Positions 32,216 through 43,085 of a stretch of DNA of 64,000 bases are shown piece after piece. Within the stretch, counting starts at the first letter, position 1. Each line of letters opens with the position of its first letter. The translations under genes were made by a program, and so were the position numbers. Under the pieces are notes generated by a model. The model searched no databases, had not been told where the DNA came from, and was given only the letters and a program-made list of their open reading frames with translations. The DNA comes from Acridotheres tristis (Eukaryota; Chordata; Aves; Passeriformes; Sturnidae), in contig CM072906.1 of assembly GCA_037013685.1 (NCBI GenBank), positions 5,493,001 to 5,557,000 of the forward strand, in the 5' to 3' direction.

Positions 32216-33100
32216 TTCTGATCCATGATTTGGGGTTGAGGGTGATCTCTGTCCATGGCCAGCTCCTCCTCACTCCCCACAGAGACACAAACTCCTCCAT
32301 TCCAGCAGGAAACACTCCTGGGACTCACTGCAATGGATTTCCCTGCAGCAGGGAGCAGAGCAATCAGAATTCCTGCCACTTTTCAGGGCAGCTGGAACCA
32401 TTCCGTGAAGAGCTGACCCAACAACTGGAGATTTACTTTTCCCAATCCCAATAATTTGTGTTGGGCTACTGCATCTCTTCCTTGGCAGCAAATAACTCAT
32501 CCATGTGTTCTCACAGGGGCACAGGGATTGGGGCTGCTGGTCTGACCACGAGGGAATTCCCTCTGCCCCAAATTTCCCAAATTGAAAATCCTGCTGAGGC
32601 CTGCAGAACTCCTGAGTCTCCAGCCCTGGATGAGCCCTTAGTCTGAGCTCTATTAAATCCCTGTGCTGGCAGCTCCTGGCTGCCACATCCAGACTAAATC
32701 TCCAGGTGGGACTTTGTTTATTCCCATTCCTCTGAAATTTAATAAATCCTTTAATATTTCCCCCACTCTGAGCGTATTTGTCCCTTTAACTTACAGCTCT
32801 TGATGTCTCTGAGGCATCAAACAGGTCAAATCCCTTTGGTCTGCCACTGCACAGGATTTTTTTTCCTCCAGGTTCAATCCTGTAACTCTTTCTTGAATCC
32901 TCAGATTTTCTTCACATCTCCAAGACTGGCTGGACAAAACGATGCCCCAGTGAGGCAATTCATTAGGAATGTTCTCTGTTATGGAAGTAAAACCCCCAGT
33001 GATCATTTCCCCACATTTGTGCTTTATTTTCCCATTCCTTGGGCTGCTCAAACAGCAAATAAATGGTGCCATGCCCATTTATCAGGCTTATAACAAGTAC
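32216..33100. other. Unrecognised non-genic sequence
   Basis: Nothing is recognised on either strand. Confidence 0.6.
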
Positions 33101-33434
33101 TAATGACCCTACAATAAAAACAGAAGGAGAACTGGCGAGACAGGGATTAAGAAAAATAAGATAAATGCACGTGGGCTAATATTTTTAAAGCATATCCCTA
33201 ATTTCAGAGCATCAAGACATGATCACAGCTAAAAATATGGCCATCCATCAAAATCCTGTCACAGACAGAGTCTGGGACTCATTTAGACAATGAAGAGCTG
33301 AAGGAAAAGCAGGGTTTCTTAGGCTGTTAATGCAGAACTGAGCAATCCAAGAGGAGGATATTCCATTAATGGCATAAATGGATCATAATAAAAGGCCACT
33401 GTGACATGGCAATACTCTCACTCTGTGCTAGGAG
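33101..33434. other. AT-rich low-repeat block, candidate conserved non-coding element
   Basis: AT-rich, without repeat words, containing GCTAATATTTTTAAAGCATA, 'CAGCTAAAAATATGGCCATC' and 'CATAAATGGATCATAATAAA'. These include MEF2-like and Cdx/Hox-like words. Unproven. Confidence 0.3.
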
Positions 33435-33498
33435 AGAAATCCCAGATGGAAAATGGAAATCCCAGATGGAAAATGGAAATCCCAGATGGAAAAGGCTT
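33435..33498. repeat. 20-bp tandem repeat, 3 copies
   Basis: AAATCCCAGATGGAAAATGG is repeated three times, the last copy ending AAAAGG. The array is almost perfect, so it is recent. Confidence 0.93.
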
Positions 33499-34242
33499 TT
33501 CCATGGGGCCTGGCAGTGCCTGGATCTGGGGATTTCAGGGTTGGGGGTTCAGCTCCCACCTCTCCCTCGGGTTATTTCAACCTGAGCTCTGCCCCAGTTC
33601 AGCTTCCAGCTCTACACTGGCTTTTCCTTGCCTGCTTGCCAGGTTTGGGGGGATGTTTGGCTTTCAGGGTTTGGGGGATGCAGCCAGGGGAGGAGCAGGG
33701 GATGGAGCAGGATTGTCACCATCCCTTCAAGGTGTTGGGGACCTCCCTGGCAGCCACTTCTCGGTGTCACTTCCCCAAACCCACTCCTGTCACTCGACTG
33801 ATTGTTATCTGAGCACCAAGGATTAATTAGTGGCAATTCATCTCCTCAGAGAGCCCTTGGCAACCATCACGTGTTCACCTGGGGAATTCCAGGTGGAGGA
33901 ATTCCCTGATCCACACTTGGGGAGCTGCTGCCTTTGGGGTCACCCCACAACTGCACCACCCCAGCAAAGCCCTGACCCCACAAACCACGCCCAGAGCTCC
34001 AGGTCCCAGCCCTGCATCCCAAACCCACTCCAGGCAGTGGGAGTCAGCCAGGGAAGGAGGAATTGGGCTCTTCCCTGTAGCTCCAGGGGCTCCCTGTTAT
34101 CCCTGCCCACCCCACAATCAGTTTGTGTTGTTTGGAGAATTCCAGCCACAGCTGGGACTTCCAGGGAGAGGAGCAGATGCTTTATGAGCTGGGCTTTTGT
34201 TCAGTTTTGGGCAAAATCTGGTATTTTCAAGAGATAGGAAAT
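33499..34242. other. Unrecognised non-genic sequence
   Basis: Nothing is recognised. Confidence 0.6.
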
Positions 34243-34402
34243 TTTTTCTATTCTATTCTATTCTATTCTATTCTATTCTATTCTATTCTATTCTATTCTA
34301 TTCTATTCTATTCTATTCTACTCTATTCTATTCTATTCTATTCTATTCTATTCTATTCTATTCCATTCCATTCCACTCCATTCCATTCCATTCCATTCCA
34401 TT
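34243..34402. repeat. (TTCTA)n then (TTCCA)n pentanucleotide array
   Basis: About 23 TTCTA pentamers (one CTCTA variant) are followed by about 8 TTCCA pentamers with one CTCCA. The switch from one pentamer to the other differs by a single T-to-C change per unit. The short T/A-rich tail to about 34450 may be a decayed part. Confidence 0.95.
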
Positions 34403-34450
34403 TTTATTTCATATTTTATTTTATTCGATTCTATTTTATATTATATTTTT

Positions 34451-36216
34451 TTTGATGAATGGGAGGTTTGAAAGTTTGGGGAATAGGAGCCAAGGGAGAA
34501 TGACAAGTTATGATGTGGAGCTGATCCTGCTGCTCCAGGTTTTTGGCTCACTCCATGAATCCAACCCTAAACTGCATCTTGAGGCTCCTCCAGAGAGAAA
34601 AGCACCAATTTGCTTCCAGCTGAATGGGACTGAAGGACTTTTCCCTCTTCTTTTAATTAAAAGGGATTCCCATTTAATGGAAAATAAAGCCAAATAGAGA
34701 AGCACTCCCATGGAGAGCAGGAAAAAATAAAGGAATATATTACAAAAGCTGGGACCAGATAGGAAATGTTCATTTGGGGGAACATTTTGGTGAAGAGAAC
34801 GGGGCTGTTCTTGTTTCCAGCCAGACTGAGCAGACAGAGGGAAAAATGAAGACGAGAAACAAACGTTCCAGTGAATTTTCTGGGGTGAGGAGGAGATTGG
34901 GAGCCAGCAGGGTGCTGAAATCTCCTAAAAGATCCATCCCAAGGGCAGCCGAGGCATTTGGGACCTGACCCCAGCTCCAGTGTTGGAAACGCAGGAGTGA
35001 CAGCACAGCCAAGCACATCCCAGGGGAGAAGGGAGGGAAAATTGGTTGAATTCCTGGGGGGATTTCTCTGCAGTGCTCCCGGGCTTATCCTGAGGGCAAA
35101 ATCCAACCAGAGAAGGGGCAGGAGAGGTCTGTGCTGCTGCTACAGAGAGCAGAGAACCGTTTGATGAGCCAATGGATCCCTTGGGAAAAGGAGGTAAGGA
35201 ATATATCAGGGAAGGAGAAGAGCTCCTGAGGTTAAAGCACTGTGTGTGCAGAGGAAAACTCAGCACAAATTAGGCAGTAATACAGTTAAACTCCAGATTA
35301 GGAGCTGTGAAGGACATTTAGGAATTAAGGAGGAAACGACCTGTGCAGTTTTAAGCCAGTCTGGTACTTTAATATAGGAAATGAAGGGGTTGTCTCCAAC
35401 AGCAGGGATCTGGATTGATCCATGGGATTGTTTCCAAGTGTTCGATGGAAACTGGGCCCCCGAGGGAGGCTCAGCAGGCATCGAGCTGCTCTGCAGCTCA
35501 GGTTTGTGCTCTCTGGTCACTTGTCCTGGTCCCCAGCCTGGCCTCTCACCATTGCCACTGTCACCTCCAGCCACGGAGAGGGAAACACATCCTGCTCCCA
35601 GCGTGTTCCCAGAAACGTGTCAGGGTCAGGGATCTGAATCAAACACCTCCCTGCAACCTCCATTTTCCATTTTCTGAGGGGTTTGGTTGTGGCTGAGCCC
35701 AAACTCTGAGAACCGTCCCCAGCTTCCCTCTTGGACACTCCCAAACTCCATCAGGACAGCAGCAAACACGGAGCAGATCAAGGGACACCACGGAGGGAAG
35801 GAAACAAAGCAAGGAGAGGGACAAGGCTCCTGTCTCCGACCACCAACTCCTCCTCCCCTGTCTGCCTGGGCTTCTATTCCTGCTGAGGAATTCCTCCTCG
35901 TGCTCCCATGCTGTGCCTTCTCAGGGAAAAACAAACCTCCACATCCCACCGGCTCCTCGGTGCCGTGCAAAACATAAACAAGGAAAGCTTTTGATGTCAG
36001 GGAGGTTGGGAGCTCAGCAGCCCCGTTTGCACAGCTTTGAAGGAGAGGATTTGCTCAGGTGGGCGGGCAGAGGATGCCCCGGGTAGGAGAGAGGAGCTCG
36101 GTGTGCAAACAGGAGCTGATGGGATGGGAGAAATGAGTGGAAAGAGGACTCAGTGTTGGATTTTGTCCCTGTTGACACGCAGAGCTGGGGGAGCAGGGAA
36201 AAGCTGGGAGGGCAGC
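34451..36216. other. Unrecognised non-genic sequence
   Basis: A small hairpin word, AAATGTTC..GAACATTT, lies at about 34764-34788. No gene or transposable element is recognised. Confidence 0.6.
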
Positions 36217-36354
36217 AGGGATTTCACAGGGAAAAAAGGATTTTTCTGGATGTGGGAAGGTGCCTCTGCTAGTTTCATCCACCCCAAGGATTTCATAGGG
36301 AAAAGGGATTTTTCTGGCTGTGGGAAGGTGCCTCTGCCAGTTTTCTCCACCTCA
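36217..36354. repeat. ~67-bp tandem duplication
   Basis: Two copies of a segment beginning AGGATTTCA(C/T)AGGGAAAA, containing TTTTTCTGG(A/C)TGTGGGAAGG and TGCCTCTGC(T/C)AGTTT, and ending in TCCACC. The copies are about 90% alike. Confidence 0.9.
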
Positions 36355-38764
36355 CAAAGCTGTGATCACTCAAACTGCTCTCCAGACCCTCCTGGTGTCA
36401 CTCCTGGTCAGCACTGACAGGAGCAGGAGCTGGAGCTGCACACGTGGAGCACAGGGATTGGGAATGGGGGCTCACACTGGGATACAGCTGGAGACCCCTG
36501 AGGAAAGGATGGGGGAGAGGAGACAGAAGGGAAGGAGGGGAGCACTCCCAGCTCCCAGGGTCCCACTTGGCTTTGGGTCCCCTGTCCCAGCCCAAGGAGA
36601 GGAATGACCATCAGCTTCCATCCTGCTGGCAGCGCTGCCTCTCTCCGGGGCTCACAGGCTCTGGGAATTCCCACCAGGATCTGCCCCACCCTGACCCATG
36701 GGGCAGTGTCGGGTCTGGGACTGGGAGCTGCTTAGGAGGAGAGTTTGGGGGAGCTGTGCACATCCTAAAGCATCCCGGGACCCCAAGAAGCTGAGCTCAG
36801 GAATGCTCTGCCAGCTGGGAAAGCCCGGGTGTGTCAGAACAGACTCAAAAAGTCATTTTCAGCGGGGTGAGCAGCAGAAAGGAGCAGAGCAGAGGACGTT
36901 CAGGTCCAGCAGCTGTAGTTCAGCTCCACTCCCCGTGGCTGAGCACAGCATTCCCTCTTTATCCTGTTTTCCAGCTCCTGAAGGTGTCACTCAGCGTTTG
37001 ACACATCCTCCAGCATGGAAATTACTGAGAGGAACCAGCCCAGGGCTGGAGCTGCAGCCAGGACTGAGCTGGGTTTGCTTGATTTAATTCCCAATCACTT
37101 CAAGAATCAAAACTTCAGCTGCCTCTAAGTGGGGCTGAAGGGAGGGAGGGGGATTCAACCTCCTGCTGGGAGCAGCATCCCATGCCCAGCTCCATCCATC
37201 ACTCTGCTGGCACGGGAGAGATGTGAGCACAGAGAAACCTTGGAGGGGAGACCTCGAGGGCACCTCAGGGACATCCCCCTGGCCACAGGTGGGTCCCCAC
37301 TGCCTCCTTTGAAGCTGCCCCACTTCGTTTGAACTGCTAAGTTTTCACCAAGAGCTGGGATTTCAACCCAAATCGAATCCCTGCCTGGCTGCTCCTCTTT
37401 TTGATCCGAGCTGTTTATATCCATGGAAGTGTCCCCCAGGAAAGCCTGAGGCAGGGGGGCAGCCCCTGAGCCTCCCCTCTCCACGGGCTGCACAAGCTCT
37501 CTCCAGAAGCTTTGCTGGATGTTCTGGGAGCTCAGCTTTCCTGGGAACGTCCAGCTCGGGCTGAGCCAATTCTCGTTGAGCTTTTGTTTTCATCCCAGTG
37601 GGTTTGGACTGAGCCCTAAAGAGCTGTGGGGTGTTTTTTCTCTTTTTTTTTTCCTTTTTTTATTCCTCTTTTTTTTTTTTTTGGTTTCTCTCCAGGATGC
37701 TGCCTCCCATCCTCCTGCATTTGCTGGAGCTTTTGTAACCATGAGAAATGGGGAGATAAAACCTCTCCTAACTCTGGAGCAAGGATTTGGTGCTGTCAAG
37801 TGGCTCCATCATCACCACCACAGTGCCCCGTGTCCCACAGCCTGACCCAACAGCAAACTCTGCACTGGGACCTCTTGCAGGAGAGATCTGGATAAATCCA
37901 GGCATCATCTCATCCTTCAAACGTGGTTTTTTGGACACTGATGTTGGAGAAGAGCTCTCAGTGTAGTATAAATAGATTTTGGCGTGTATAAAAGCCTGGG
38001 CAGTGGCCCAGGGAGGTCCTGGGTGCTGTGAATCTGCTCCTGGCCTTCAGGGTGGGAAAGATTTGTGACGTTTTTGTGGGTTTTGGAGCAGGTTTGTTTG
38101 GGTTTTTTTAACTTTCCTCCACTGATTTCGGGCAGCTTGGGGATAATTTCCTTAACTGGGTTTCTCTGGGGGGTCCTGCCTGCGGGAAGAGCTGCTGAAA
38201 ACACTGAGGGAGGTTTTTATTCCTTGGAGCTGGGATGTGCTGGAGCCCATGGATGGTGTATGGAGGATTTGGGAGATGATCCAGCTCTGTCCCACCACGT
38301 GAGGAAAGGGTCTGGACCTGCTGCTGTGGGGGAAGAGTGGTGGGTCCTGAGGCTTCCACGGGGGTCAGGTTAAACAAAGCCCTGCGGTTTGATTTAACCA
38401 AACTCCTGCTTCAGATCTGCTGCAGATGGGGGTGCTGGGGACCTGCCCTGGAGCCTGGATCTGCTGTCCCTGCAGGGCTGTGGCACAGTGGAAGGGCTCA
38501 GCTTCAGCACTGCCACAAAACTCAGTTTCAGCTGAGGAATCAATGCCAAGGGCACAGTTCAGCCCTGCAGCCCCTTCGGGAGCCTGAAACCACCCAAGGG
38601 CAGGGGCAAAGTCAGGCTTGGCCCCACAGAGAACCCGAAACCACGGAGAGAGGGAACTCTGAGCATTTCATGTGCCTGGTGCTGCCTGAGCGTGGTCAGG
38701 GGATGGAGAGGTGCTCAGGGCCTTCTCTGGGGTCTTTGCCTGCAGGAAAACCCTAAAAGTGATT
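36355..38764. other. Unrecognised non-genic sequence
   Basis: T runs lie at 37637-37685. No exon, transposable element or RNA gene is recognised. Open frames of up to about 139 codons are unconvincing. Confidence 0.6.
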
Positions 38765-38779
38765 GGAGATCACAGCAAC

Positions 38780-38820
38780 ATTATGCAAACTTCAATTTGC
38801 ATAATCATCATGCAAATTGA
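38780..38820. promoter_or_regulatory. Triple POU-octamer cluster with interlocking inverted repeats
   Basis: Three octamer-type sites lie in 35 bases: TATGCAAAC (38783-38790 region), ATTTGCAT (38795-38802, perfect on the minus strand) and ATGCAAAT (38810-38817, perfect). Arms 38780-38789 and 38796-38805 form one 10-bp inverted repeat. Arms 38792-38802 and 38810-38820 form an 11-bp inverted repeat sharing the middle site. This suits binding by paired POU factors. Function is inferred. Confidence 0.5.
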
Positions 38821-39537
38821 GATGGATAACCAGCTTTAACCAGACTCGAGTTCCTTTCAAGTGCCTCCTTCTCAGCTGCTACTTCAATCACTTAAAGGAC
38901 AGGAAAAAAAAAAAGAACCAGAAGTTCCAACTTTCTTCTCCTGGTTAAGCAGGGTCACCGGGCCAGAGAGGGACAGGAGGTGACAAGTGCAGCCCCCGAG
39001 TGGCCTGGAGGGGTCACTGGTGGCTTTCACATCCAGGAGACCCCGAAGGGACTGGCCAGAGCTGAAAGCCCTCGGTGCTGGAGGTGCTCTGCTCTGCCCC
39101 AGGATTCCTGAGACCTTTGGGAAGTCTCAGGGCCTCCATCTGCCAATACTTGGTGGGATTGTGAGGCATGAGGGGGTGTTCAGGATTTATTGGGAGCTGA
39201 GCTGCTCCTCTCATCGAAGGGGCAGAGAATTCTGTCTGCTGCTAGAAAAGGTGTCAGATATGGAATATAAATGTGCGGAGCAAAATGGAACTGCAATCTT
39301 GGGTGTTGTCCCTTCTTCCTTGATGTGGAGGGATCATTCCTAGAGGATCCCTCCATCTTCTGAGGGAGCTGGATGGGGATCTGTTCATGCCCTGGCACAG
39401 CTGTTGCACGTTTCCAGCTCCTCTGTCCCTGTGTGCTCTGAGCCCAGTGATGGTTCAGTGCCTGTGCTGACAGCTCCTCCTGGGGAACTGTGAGCTCTCC
39501 ATGCACGGCTGGCCCTTGCTGCTGGAGTGCTGTGATC
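38821..39537. other. Unrecognised non-genic sequence
   Basis: Nothing is recognised apart from a short A run near 38906. Confidence 0.6.
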
Positions 39538-39875
39538 CCACATCCACCCCACATCCACCCCACATCCACCCCACATCCACCCCATATCCACCCCATATCC
39601 ATCCCGAATCCACCCCATATCCACCCCATATCCATCCCTAATCCACCCCACATCCATCCCACATCCATCCATCCATCCATCCATCCATCCATCCATCCAT
39701 CCATCCATCCATCCATCCATCCATCCATGCATCCCACATCCATCCCAAATCCATTCCCACTCCCATTCCATCCTTCCCATCCCATTCCCATTCTATCCCT
39801 CCCCATTTCCCATCCCATCCCATCCCATCCCATCCCATCCCCATTCCCATCCCATCCCTCCCCATTCCTGTTCCA
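39538..39875. repeat. Compound microsatellite: CATCCACCCC, (ATCC)n, (CCCAT)n
   Basis: About 12 decamers of CATCCACCCC type (39538-39660) lead into a pure (ATCC)n run of about 16 units (39664-39728), then CATTCC and CCCAT pentamers to about 39875. Plus-strand frames read His/Pro/Ser/Ile and minus-strand frames read MDGW/GMGWD. Both are artefacts. Confidence 0.95.
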
Positions 39876-40074
39876 TTCCCTCCTGCCTTTCCTTCCCCTC
39901 CTGGCCCATCCTGGATCCGTGCCTGGGATGTCCTGCTGAGGCTGTGGCTGCTCCCCAGCCCTCACAGCCTCTGGAGCATTAATCCATGTGATCCCTCAGG
40001 ATTTTAGCTTTTATATTTTTCATTTATTTCTAATCCTGCAGTTCTTCAGTGTTTAACTCTGAGCTCCATACCCA
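39876..40074. other. Unrecognised spacer
   Basis: Short sequence between the compound microsatellite and the LTR at 40 kb. It has an AT-rich patch near 40005-40040 and nothing else recognisable. Confidence 0.6.
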
Positions 40075-40436
40075 GTGTGAGCTGCTGTTCCCATTTTGGG
40101 CAGACACAACAATTCCTGTCTGGGCTGGCAATCAAGGACACCTCACTGCCTCAGACCCCGAGAAATGGAAACAAAAGTGAGATTTGGGGGCAGCAAACTT
40201 GGGGTAAATGCCTTCAACACCTGGAGCTGTAATTGGAAGATTAACCCCAATATGCAAATGAACCAAACTTATAAAAGTGTGAAAACCCCGTGACCCGTGG
40301 TCCATTTTTGGGTGTAACCCCTGGGGAGCTTTGTCTGAAATGTGCCTGAAGGGCTTTCAATAAATATAAATAAACTGATTTTTATTCCCTTAATTCCATG
40401 TGGTCTCTGTTTTTAGGTAGTCTCAACAAGGCATCA
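40075..40436 (+). mobile_element. Solo endogenous retrovirus LTR
   Basis: It has a complete core promoter: octamer ATGCAAAT (40252-40259), TATA box TTATAAAAG (40269-40277), then AATAAA (40359-40364) about 90 bases on, and a U5-like stretch ending GGCATCA at 40436. Order, spacing and end match the LTR at 60113 on the other strand. The 5' end is uncertain; TGTGAGCTGC at about 40077 is a possible start. No retroviral gene is attached. The texture resembles passerine ERVL-type LTRs I know, but the family name is not established. Confidence 0.75.
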
Positions 40437-40863
40437 CTTGGAGATTTTCCTTTTGCTCTCCCAAGGAAATTCCCGGCCATGGTTCTCCCAGAGCTCTGCC
40501 CACATTGGGTCCTGCTGGGCAGGGCAGGTTTTGGTGATGTGCAGATCCTGTAAAACCAGCCCAAATCTCAGCTCCTCTTCCTCTGCAGCCCCTGGGAGCC
40601 CTCGGGCAATTCCTAACGCTTCCCTTATCTGCGGTGTGATTAAGGGATATCACTGCATGTCCCCGGGAAAAACAGGCGAGGGAGAGCACAGGGTGACCCA
40701 GATAAGGACTTTTATCAAGCAGAGAGGCTCGGGAACACGAGGGGTGACATGAAGATGTCACCTCATTAGTGACAACTGCCCAGGGCTGGTGCAAACCACA
40801 CCCGGTGTGTTTCAGCATCTCCAGCTGACACCGAGGCTCAGGTTCCTGCCGAATTCCTGGTCC
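40437..40863. other. Unrecognised non-genic sequence
   Basis: Nothing is recognised. Confidence 0.6.
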
Positions 40864-41238
40864 CATGGCAGGGAAATGGGGTCCAAAAGGGTTGTGGGGT
40901 CACTGAGGGCAGGAAAATGGGATTGAAAAGAGTTGTGGGGCCACCTGAGGGCAGGGAAATGGGGTCCAAAAGGGTTGTGGGGTCACTGAGAACAGGGAAA
41001 TGGGGTCCAAAAGGGTTGTGGGGTCACTGAGAACAGGGAAATGGGGTCCAAAAGGGTTGTGGGGTCACTGAGGGCAGGGAATGGGGTCCAAAAGGGTTGT
41101 GGGGTCACTGAGGGCAGGGAATGGGGTCCAAAAGGGTTGTGGGGTCACTGAGGGCAGGGAATGGGGTCCAAAAGGGTTGTGGGGTCACTGAGAACAGGGA
41201 AATGGGGTCCAAAAGGGTTGTGGGGTCACTGAGGAGCT
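40864..41238. repeat. 40-bp G-rich minisatellite, about 9 copies
   Basis: Units contain GGGGTCCAAAAGGGTTGTGG and GGTCACTGAG(GGC/AAC)AGGGAA. Lengths are 40 or 41 bases, and variants with GAACAGG and GGGCAGG are clustered. Every unit satisfies the G3+N1-7 quadruplex rule on the plus strand, by runs GGGG, GGG, GGGG and GGG with loops of 4-7 bases. Confidence 0.93.
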
Positions 41239-42900
41239 GCAGTGATGCAGGAACTGCTCGTGGCCCTGAGCCCGTGGGATTTCTTGGACACACCTGAGCA
41301 GGGCAGGGGTGCAGAGGGGAATTTCAGTTGATTTAAACGAGGACTGGGGTTAAGCAGGGTCTGTAATGTCCCCTGGGTTCAGAGGCAGCACTAAAACCCC
41401 TCCCCAAACTGACGGTGAGGGGTAAAAGCTGGGAGGGTGTGTGGGGCAGGAGCAGGGGGATCTGAGCTGGTACAGAAGGGGTAAAATCCTGCTGGAACAC
41501 TCGAGGTTTTAACGGCAAACAGCAGAAATTGCTGAACCATCTGCGTGTGAGCTTGAGGGAGATGATTCAGGACTCGGGGGTAGGAAGAGGGGCGACTTTG
41601 GGAACACTTTGTGTCTTGAGGAACAAAGCAGCCCCCAAGAGAACGGAGATGAGCGATGACTTCATCGTGCAGTGCTGGCACACCAAACCTCATCCCCTCT
41701 GAGAGAGGAACATCAGAAATCAATTAGCGAAAAGAAAACTCCTGATTTCTGTAAGGAGGAGCAACAAGAATTTGATTCCAGCCCTTTCCTCCAGCATGGC
41801 AGGACACAGCAGTGTCTGACACTCCAAGTGTGCTGAAATTGGGCTTTTTGTTCTTGTTTTCCTGCCTCGGTAGTGCACGGCTGTGGGGAGGAGGGGGAAA
41901 ACAGAGAAACAAATGTATTGGCAAATGCTAAAAAAAAAAAGGAATGTTACCTAAAAATACAGGTAGGAGCAGTTGGGAGGAATCAAAGAAACTAATGGAC
42001 TATGAATGACCAGAAGGGTCAAAGACAATAAGAAAGCACTTAGAGAGTGCAGGGGATTTATTTCTGTGTCAGAAATGGCTCTGTTGTTAGAGCCAGATGG
42101 TGAAATTGTAAAACAGCAGAGTGGGAAAGGTTGAGATGCTCCACAGATATTCCAAATCCAGGAAAAAAGGAGGCAGGAGGTTGAATTTGCTGCAGCTCCC
42201 AGTGCAGGAGGGGCTGGAGGGCATCCAGGGATTGTCAGCCTCAGCTTGCAGCTGTAAAATTGTTCTCCAGATTCTTCTTCCACCTAGATTTTTAAAAACT
42301 GGGAGGTTCCTGGGGTATTGAGGGAATCCCCAAATTATTGCAACTTTTAGGGAAGTGATGGGGTCATCCTAAGGCAAAGGGTGGGAAAATCCATTTGGGA
42401 TTTAAGTGGCGAAGGAGCTGGCACTGGGAACACCTCTGTGAGTCCAGGAGGGGTAGATTGGGTGGATTTAAGGTTTCTCCAAGAATTTTGGCTTGGCCCC
42501 ACGTGGCTTCTTGTTTCCTTCAGGAATTAAAAGGGCCCTGGTTTGCTGGAGGGGTCACTGATGCAGTAACAGAGGGATCAGTGGATGTTTGTTCCCATCA
42601 GGATCTCCCATGGATTCAGGATTCTCCCTCGGTTCAGTGCCATTTAATAACTGCCTGAGGGACAGGGACAATCCCACTGAAGTGCAAGAATCGCAGTGAG
42701 AGAGGGGAAAATCCAGCAGGGACATCCCCAGTGGCAGCAATGGGGTGAAATGATCCCACTGTTTGGAGAACACTCCATCCTGGAGGGTGGAATTGTGGAA
42801 AGCGGCTGTTCCCCCCTGGATCACCCATCCCTGATCCCAGCTGGGATCTGCCAGGGCTGGCTGGGCTGGTTACATGCATTATTCTTTTTTAAGCTGAAAA
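41239..42900. other. Unrecognised non-genic sequence
   Basis: An A(11) run lies near 41930. No exon or transposable element is recognised. Confidence 0.6.
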
Positions 42901-43085
42901 TAACGAAATAACACTCCAAGCTCCTTGCTCCCACACTGGAATCACAACCAGCCATGAATAATTCATTTTCAAATAATTAATTATTCAGCTTATTTCTTCA
43001 TTAGCTGAAGAACCTGCACGTAATTAGCTGCTTACCTCCACAAAAAGAACCAACTTTTTCGGATGCAAATAAATAAAATATGAGC
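42901..43085. other. AT-rich palindromic block, candidate regulatory element
   Basis: A perfect 14-bp palindrome, AATAATTAATTATT, lies at 42972-42985. The 7-bp arms TTCAGCT/AGCTGAA follow, and a perfect octamer ATGCAAAT lies near 43063. The block is dense in TAAT words and free of repeats. Suggestive only. Confidence 0.3.
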
